From NCBI RefSeq assembly GCF_001428485.1, contig NZ_LMHS01000003.1, positions 789,626 through 853,625 of the forward strand: 64,000 nt of DNA, read 5' to 3'. The DNA comes from Microbacterium sp. Root180 (GTDB lineage Bacteria > Actinomycetota > Actinomycetes > Actinomycetales > Microbacteriaceae). The position numbers and the translations under genes were made by a program. Below are positions 59,091 through 64,000 of the stretch, piece after piece (position 1 is the first letter of the stretch; each line of letters starts with the position of its first letter). The notes beneath the pieces are model-generated. The model was given only the letters and a program-made list of their open reading frames with translations. It made no database searches and was not told the DNA's origin.

Positions 59091-60446
59091 ATGCCGAGCC
59101 CCTCGATCGTGTGGCTGCGCGACGACCTGCGCCTGGCCGACAACCCGGCACTGCGCGCGGCCGTCGACCGAGGCGAGCCGGTCGTGGTCCTGTACGTGCT
59201 CGACGAGGAGTCGCCGGGCGTCCGGGCGCTCGGCGGCGCCGCACGGTGGTGGCTGCACCACTCGCTCGCCTCACTCGGCGAGCGGCTGGCCGAACGCGGC
59301 GCCCGCCTGGTGCTGCGGCGCGGACCGGCCGAGCGCGTCGTCCGCGAGGCGGTGACGGATGCCGCGGCCGGCGCCGTCTTCTGGAACAGGCGCTACGGCG
59401 GTCCCGAGCGCGAGGTCGACGCCGCGCTCAAGGCCGGGCTGCGCGCGGACGGCGTCGAGGTGGCCTCGTTCGCCGGTTCGCTCCTGTTCGAGCCGTGGAC
59501 CGTCACGACCGGCGCCGGAACGCACTTCTCGGTCTTCACCCCGTTCTGGCGCGCGTGCCTCGCGCTTCCCGCGCCCCGGCAGCCGCTGCCCGAGCCGCGC
59601 GAGGTGGCGGGGGCGCGGCATCCGATCGCCTCGGACGAGCTCGAGGACTGGGGCCTCCTACCGACGGGTCCGGACTGGGCGGACGGCCTGCGCGAGACGT
59701 GGGAACCGGGCGAGCCCGCCGGGCGGCGGCGACTGCGGGAGTTCCTGACCCACGACCTCGACGCCTACGACCGCGCCCGGGACGAGCCGTCCGCCGGGGC
59801 GACGTCGCTGCTGTCGCCGCGCCTGCGGTGGGGCGAGGTGAGTCCGTTCACGGTGTGGCACGAGGCCGTCGAGCACGGCCACGGCGGGCGGTTCCTGTCC
59901 GAGCTCGGATGGCGGGAGTTCGCGTGGCACACCCTCTTCCACTCCCCCGATCTCGCGACGGCCAACCTCCGGCGCGAGTTCGACGCGTTCCCCTGGCCGC
60001 GGCTGAAGCCAACCCACCTCGAGGCATGGCAGCGCGGACGCACCGGCGTCGCCCTCGTCGACGCGGGCATGCGCGAGCTGTGGGAGACCGGCTACATGCA
60101 CAACCGCGTCCGCATGGTGACGGCATCCTTCCTCGTCAAGAACCTGCTCATCGACTGGCGCCGCGGCGAGGAGTGGTTCTGGGACACGCTCGTCGACGCG
60201 GATGCCGCCAACAACCCCTTCAACTGGCAGTGGGTCGCGGGGTCCGGGGCGGATGCGGCACCCTACTTCCGTGTGTTCAACCCCGAGCTGCAGGCCAAGA
60301 AGTTCGACGCCGACGGGCACTACGTGCGGCGGTGGGCGCCGGAGCACCTGTCGGACGATCCTCCCGAGCCGATCGTCGACCTCGGCGAGACGCGCAAGGC
60401 CGCGCTCGCGGCGTACGACGTGGTGAAGCGGGCGCTGCGCGGCTGA
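59091..60446 (+). CDS. phr: Deoxyribodipyrimidine photolyase
   Basis: This 451-residue FAD enzyme of the CPD photolyase/cryptochrome family repairs pyrimidine dimers with blue light. The N-terminal antenna domain starts 'SIVWLRDDLRLADNPALRAAV'. The FAD-binding helical domain contains 'LSPRLRWGEVSP', 'FLSELGWREFAWHTLFHSPDL' and 'MRELWETGYMHNRVRMVTASFLVKNLLIDWRRGEEWFWDTLVDADAANNPFNWQWVAGSGADAAPYFRVFNP', which holds the conserved Trp residues and the Asn opposite FAD N5. The length is normal for class I enzymes. Confidence 0.96.
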   Translation: MPSPSIVWLRDDLRLADNPALRAAVDRGEPVVVLYVLDEESPGVRALGGAARWWLHHSLASLGERLAERGARLVLRRGPAERVVREAVTDAAAGAVFWNRRYGGPEREVDAALKAGLRADGVEVASFAGSLLFEPWTVTTGAGTHFSVFTPFWRACLALPAPRQPLPEPREVAGARHPIASDELEDWGLLPTGPDWADGLRETWEPGEPAGRRRLREFLTHDLDAYDRARDEPSAGATSLLSPRLRWGEVSPFTVWHEAVEHGHGGRFLSELGWREFAWHTLFHSPDLATANLRREFDAFPWPRLKPTHLEAWQRGRTGVALVDAGMRELWETGYMHNRVRMVTASFLVKNLLIDWRRGEEWFWDTLVDADAANNPFNWQWVAGSGADAAPYFRVFNPELQAKKFDADGHYVRRWAPEHLSDDPPEPIVDLGETRKAALAAYDVVKRALRG

Positions 60447-60490
60447 CCGCCGCCCGCCGGCCGCCGCGCGGGCGGCGCGGGGTGGCTGCC

Positions 60491-60594
60491 CCGGCGCATA
60501 ACTCCTGCACCTTCCGGCACGCACCGCGCGCGGCTCGCGGAATCCCGCGGCGCCGTGCCCGGACGGTGCGAGAAGTGCAGGAGTTATGCGCCGG
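60491..60594. repeat. Palindromic intergenic element (class ii) with perfect 20-bp ends
   Basis: CCGGCGCATAACTCCTGCAC at 60491-60510 is exactly complementary to 60575-60594. Inside are further nested complementary segments (CCGGCACG with CGTGCCCGG). It lies between the convergent photolyase and alpha-galactosidase genes. Confidence 0.9.
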
Positions 60595-60616
60595 AGACCG
60601 CGGACAGCGGGCGGGT

Positions 60617-62677
60617 TCAGACCGCCGCGACGTGCAGCACGAGGGCGTTCCCGGGAAGCAGCAGCGGCATCGCCAAGCCGACGGCCGCGAGCACGGCGCC
60701 CGGCAGCTCCACCCCGGAGGCGAGCCACGGCGGCGGGGCGTCCTCGAGCGCGGCGGCGGGAGCCCCGACGTCGACCACCTCGACGCGGTAGCGGCGGGCC
60801 GGATCGAGTCCGGGCAGCCGCAGCGGCTCGGGCAGGGCGGCGTCGGCGGCTTCGAGCACGGCGTAGGAGAACAGCGCCTCGCCGGCGTCCGGCGCGACCA
60901 CGCCGTGGATCACGACGGCGTCGGAGGCGGCATCCGCCCGAACCACCCGGCCGGTGTGCAGCAGCTCCCGGTGCGCACGGTGCACGGCCGTCCACGCGCG
61001 CAGCGCCTCGAGGTCGTCGGGGCCGACGCGCGTCAGGTCGGACTCGATGCCGGCATGGCCGAACAGCGCGGTCGCCAGGCGGAAGCCGAGTCCCGCGACG
61101 CGGCCCGTCGTATGCGCGCGGGCGTCGCCGACGTGCGAGCCGAGGTATTCGGGCGGGATCACGATGCCGGTCCACCGCTGGATCCGCTGCCGCATGAGCG
61201 GGTCGTTCGTGTCGCTGGTCCACACGCGGTCGACGCGGCGCAGGATGCCCAGATCGACACGCCCGCCGCCGGAGGCGCACGACTCGATCTCGACTCCGGG
61301 ATGCGCGGCGCGGAGGCGGTCGATCAGCCGGTACAGCGCGCGCACCTGAGCACCCGCGTCGGGCACCAGGAGGTCACGGTTGTGATCCCACTTGAGGTAG
61401 GCGATCGGGTACTCGGCGAGCAGAGCGTCGAGCTGGGCGAACAGGTGCTGCTCGACCTCGGGCAGCGACAGGTCCAGCACGTGCTGTGCGCGCCACGTGA
61501 CCGAATCGGGGTCGGTGAGGAGCCAGGTCGGATGCTGTCGCGCGAGCTCCGAGTCGAGGCTGACCATCTCGGGCTCGACCCACAGGCCGAACTCCATCCC
61601 CCGGGCGTGCACGCGCTCGACCAGCGGCGCGAGGCCGCCTGGCCAGCGGACGGGGTCCACGGTCCAGTCGCCCAGCGCGCGACGGTCGTCGGTGCGTCCG
61701 AGGAACCAGCCGTCGTCGAGCACGAACCGCTCGACGCCCACCTCGGCCGCCCGGTCGATGAGAGGCGCGAGCCGGTCCAGGGAGTGCTCGAAGTACACCG
61801 CCTCCCACGTGTTGAGGGTGACCGGTCGGGGCCGGTCGATCGTCGACCACGACCGCACCCACGGGTGCAGGCGGTCCGACAGCCCGTCCAGTCCGGCGCC
61901 GGACCACGTCGCGACCACCGTCGGCGCGGCGTATTCCTCACCCGGCATGAGGGTCACGGCACTGATCCGCTCGCCCGCGCCGAGCACCGTCGGTCCGACG
62001 TCGGTGCGCTCGAACCAGAGCCGGACGTCGCCGCTCCACGCGAGATGCGTCGACCACACCTCACCCGCGCCGAATCCGAACCCCGGCGTCCCCGCGACCA
62101 TCAGGAAGGGATCATCGTGCCCGCCGCGGCCGTGACGGGTCTCGCGGAGCCAGACGCCGTGGCCCGGCACCGCCCGCTGCGGCCGGCGCTCCCCTGCCCA
62201 GCGTCCCGAGAAGTCCAGCACCTCGCGCGCCCGGTCGGGCACCGGAAGGGCGACCCCCGCAGAGGTGAGCGTGAGGGCGCTGTCGCCGACGTTGCGCACG
62301 GCCTGCGATGCGAGGAGCACGCCCTGCGCCGTGAGTTCGAGGCGGGTCGTGATGACAGCATCCGCCCACTCCGTCTCGGCGACGAGCACGTCGCCGTCGC
62401 GCACCGTGCTCCGCTGACGCGGCGCGGAGCGCGACCCCTCGACCACGACGGCGGGGAGTCCCGACCAGCCGTCGGCCAGGGAGGGCAGCAGGGTCAGCCG
62501 GAGCGGGACGTCGATCGAGCTCGGCGGCACCGCGGGCACGGCCGCGTCCGACAGGAGGGCGAGGTCTGATTCGGCGAGCGCCCCGAGGTCTCGTCCCCAG
62601 TGGACGATCGACGGAACGCCCGAGCCGCGGGAGTCGAGCACGAGGCTGACTCCCGCGGCGCGGAGGTGATGGATCAC
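60617..62677 (-). CDS. Alpha-galactosidase, glycoside hydrolase family 36
   Basis: This 686-residue enzyme has an N-terminal beta-supersandwich domain (to about residue 280), a TIM barrel and a C-terminal beta domain. 'FVLDDGWFLGRTDDRRALGDWTVDPVRWPGGLAPLVERVHARGMEFGLWVEPEMV' is typical of GH36. The nucleophile is Asp431 in 'YLKWDHNRD' and the acid/base is Asp489 in 'WTSDTNDP', with 'CASGGGRVD' between them. It releases galactose from raffinose-type sugars or galactosides in the cytoplasm. The GTG at 62677 lies nine bases after the stop of the binding-protein gene, so the two are co-transcribed. Confidence 0.95.
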   Translation of the reverse strand: MIHHLRAAGVSLVLDSRGSGVPSIVHWGRDLGALAESDLALLSDAAVPAVPPSSIDVPLRLTLLPSLADGWSGLPAVVVEGSRSAPRQRSTVRDGDVLVAETEWADAVITTRLELTAQGVLLASQAVRNVGDSALTLTSAGVALPVPDRAREVLDFSGRWAGERRPQRAVPGHGVWLRETRHGRGGHDDPFLMVAGTPGFGFGAGEVWSTHLAWSGDVRLWFERTDVGPTVLGAGERISAVTLMPGEEYAAPTVVATWSGAGLDGLSDRLHPWVRSWSTIDRPRPVTLNTWEAVYFEHSLDRLAPLIDRAAEVGVERFVLDDGWFLGRTDDRRALGDWTVDPVRWPGGLAPLVERVHARGMEFGLWVEPEMVSLDSELARQHPTWLLTDPDSVTWRAQHVLDLSLPEVEQHLFAQLDALLAEYPIAYLKWDHNRDLLVPDAGAQVRALYRLIDRLRAAHPGVEIESCASGGGRVDLGILRRVDRVWTSDTNDPLMRQRIQRWTGIVIPPEYLGSHVGDARAHTTGRVAGLGFRLATALFGHAGIESDLTRVGPDDLEALRAWTAVHRAHRELLHTGRVVRADAASDAVVIHGVVAPDAGEALFSYAVLEAADAALPEPLRLPGLDPARRYRVEVVDVGAPAAALEDAPPPWLASGVELPGAVLAAVGLAMPLLLPGNALVLHVAAV

Positions 62678-62686
62678 GCGGGGAGA

Positions 62687-64000
62687 CTACTCCGCAACCG
62701 GGATGGACTGCGCCTTCAGGGTCGCGATGGTCGACTCCTGAGCCGCCTCGAGGGCCTCGAGCAGCGTGCCCTGACCCGTCACGGCCTTCTGGAAGCCGTC
62801 CGAAACGTCGGCGTAGGTCTGCGTCATCGTCGGGCCCCACACGAAGTCGGGGTTGACCTGCTCGGCCGCCTCGGCGAAGACGTCGTAGATCTTCTGCCCG
62901 CCGTAGAACTCCACACCCTCCTGCAGCGACGGCAGCGCGAGGCCGGCCGTCGTGGCGGGGTAGATGTTCGCCGACTCGTTGAGCGCGGTCAGCGCCTCGT
63001 CCGAGGTGTTGAGCCACAGCGCGAACTTCGTCGCCTCGTAGAGGTGATCGGTGCCCTTGAAGACCGCGATGGACGAGCCGCCCCAGTTACCGGAGCTGGC
63101 GCCGCCGGCCTCCCACTGCGGGGACGGAGCGACCGACCAGTTGCCGGCGGTGTCGGGAGCGCCCGACGAGATCGAGTTGGCGCCCCACACGGCCGAGTTC
63201 CAGCTCCAGACCTCGCCCGAGTTGTAGGCGTTGTTCCACTCCTCGGTCCAGGCCGGATAGGTGGCCACGAGGTCCTCATCGAGGAGCTCCTGCCAGTAGT
63301 CGGCGACCGTCGTCGACTGCTCGCCGGTCAGGTCGACCGTCCACTCCTCGCCGTCGTTGGAGAACCAGTCGCCGTTGCCCTGCCACACGAAGCCCGCGAA
63401 CTGGTTGATGTCGGCGGTGGAGAAGTTCGTGATGTACCCGCCGGCGGCGCGCACGGCCTTGGCGGCCTCCTTGTACTCCTCCCACGTCGTCGGGACCTCG
63501 ATGCCGTTCTGCTCGAACAGGTCCGAGCGGTAGAACAGCGCCATGGGACCCGAGTCCTGCGGCACGCCGTAGACGCCGTCGGTGCCGAGGGTGACCTGGC
63601 CCCACGTCCACGGGATGAACTCGGCCTCGGCGGCGACGACGTCCTCGCACACCGAGAGGTCCTCGAGCCCGTCCTGCACGCGGAAGCTCGCGAGCGCGTC
63701 GTACTCGATCTGGCCGAGGTCGGGGGCGTTGCCCGCCTCGAGCTGGCTGAAGAAGCTCTGGTAGGTGCCGCCGTTGCCGTTCGGGCCGGTCTGCACCTCC
63801 ACCTGGATATCGGGGTTCTCCTCGTTCCACATCGCGGCGACGTCCTCGATACCGGGGATCCACGAGGTGAACTCGAGCGTGACGTCTCCGTCCGACGGCG
63901 CGCAGGCTGCGGCATCCGCGCCACCGCCGTTGTCGGTTGCGGAGCCTCCGCCGGCGCATCCGGCCAGCGCGAGCGCGCTGAGCAGTGCGACGCCGGTGAC
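62687..64000 (-). CDS. Sugar-binding lipoprotein, 5' end beyond the window
   Basis: The frame is open to the right edge. At least 437 residues are visible, starting inside the signal peptide (VTGVALLSALALAGC, lipobox LAGC). The fold is a family 1 solute-binding protein: 'FFSQLEAGNAPDLGQIEYDALASF', 'GVYGVPQDSGPMALFYRSDLFEQNGIEVPTTWEEYKEAAKA' and 'SGNWGGSSIAVFKGTDHLYEATKFALWLNTSDEALTAL'. It probably binds an alpha-galactoside for the enzyme encoded next. The permeases are not between the two genes and must lie elsewhere. Confidence 0.93.
   Translation of the reverse strand, partial: VTGVALLSALALAGCAGGGSATDNGGGADAAACAPSDGDVTLEFTSWIPGIEDVAAMWNEENPDIQVEVQTGPNGNGGTYQSFFSQLEAGNAPDLGQIEYDALASFRVQDGLEDLSVCEDVVAAEAEFIPWTWGQVTLGTDGVYGVPQDSGPMALFYRSDLFEQNGIEVPTTWEEYKEAAKAVRAAGGYITNFSTADINQFAGFVWQGNGDWFSNDGEEWTVDLTGEQSTTVADYWQELLDEDLVATYPAWTEEWNNAYNSGEVWSWNSAVWGANSISSGAPDTAGNWSVAPSPQWEAGGASSGNWGGSSIAVFKGTDHLYEATKFALWLNTSDEALTALNESANIYPATTAGLALPSLQEGVEFYGGQKIYDVFAEAAEQVNPDFVWGPTMTQTYADVSDGFQKAVTGQGTLLEALEAAQESTIATLKAQSIPVAE

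Noticed and set aside
59111-62569. Open plus-strand frame of over 1100 codons
   Set aside because: It overlaps the photolyase gene in another frame and lies antisense to the alpha-galactosidase. The product is Arg-rich and unlike any family.

Overview
The window comes from a high-GC Gram-positive actinobacterium, most likely a member of the Microbacteriaceae close to Microbacterium. The inference rests on GC-rich codon use, many GTG starts, frequent 4-bp stop/start overlaps (ATGA or GTGA), paired LCP cell-wall ligases, small actinobacterial families (DUF4397 with a class F sortase, DUF6326, NIPSNAP, dodecin) and intergenic palindromes. No rRNA, CRISPR array or intact prophage was seen.

Layout. 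1-6.7 kb holds small housekeeping and envelope genes: the end of a YihY/BrkB protein, NIPSNAP, a DUF4397 protein with its sortase, a quinone oxidoreductase-like gene with DUF6326 under a divergent TetR regulator, dodecin and tRNA-Tyr. 6.7-9.8 kb is a short accessory stretch with a DUF2971 protein, a Cys-motif/HTH protein and tRNA-like debris.

9.8-34.6 kb is a catabolic gene cluster on the minus strand. It has a sugar-type ABC importer with a deaminase and a hydroxyacid dehydrogenase, and a BMP/nucleoside-type ABC importer with GMC oxidoreductase, aldehyde dehydrogenase, deaminase and CapA-like genes. A long overlapping operon follows, encoding Tm-1-like, PEP-hydrolase-like, cupin, two MmgE/PrpD, cysteine hydrolase, NIPSNAP, Dabb, dehydrogenase, alpha/beta hydrolase and a MocR-type regulator. 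I found one spaced direct-repeat motif, TTGT-N7-(T/A)TGT with a frequent ATGTGTGC end, in front of the three main transcription units, at a second point inside the long operon and at the MocR gene. This argues for one regulon. The substrate is unknown; the two deaminases, nucleoside-type importer and cysteine hydrolase hint at a nitrogen-containing compound.

34.6-38.0 kb carries tRNA-Ser(GCT), a tRNA-Ser relic, two LCP ligases and tRNA-Ser(TGA). Next to that tRNA, 38.3-46.0 kb holds a four-gene operon encoding a trypsin fused to a CHAT domain without its His/Cys dyad, a 1007-residue helical-repeat protein, an intact caspase-like protease and an alpha/beta hydrolase. It looks like a proteolytic conflict or cell-suicide system and is the strongest candidate here for an undescribed system.

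46.0-51.6 kb returns to core genes: HAD phosphatase, serS, a membrane HELLH metallopeptidase, a diacylglycerol kinase-like protein and a DUF559-like protein. 51.7-64.0 kb is a glycoside region: ABC importer, GH13 alpha-glucosidase, LacI regulator, lipoprotein, DNA photolyase, GH36 alpha-galactosidase and a truncated sugar-binding lipoprotein. Intergenic spaces from 50 to 61 kb contain several classes of long inverted repeats, one present at three loci.
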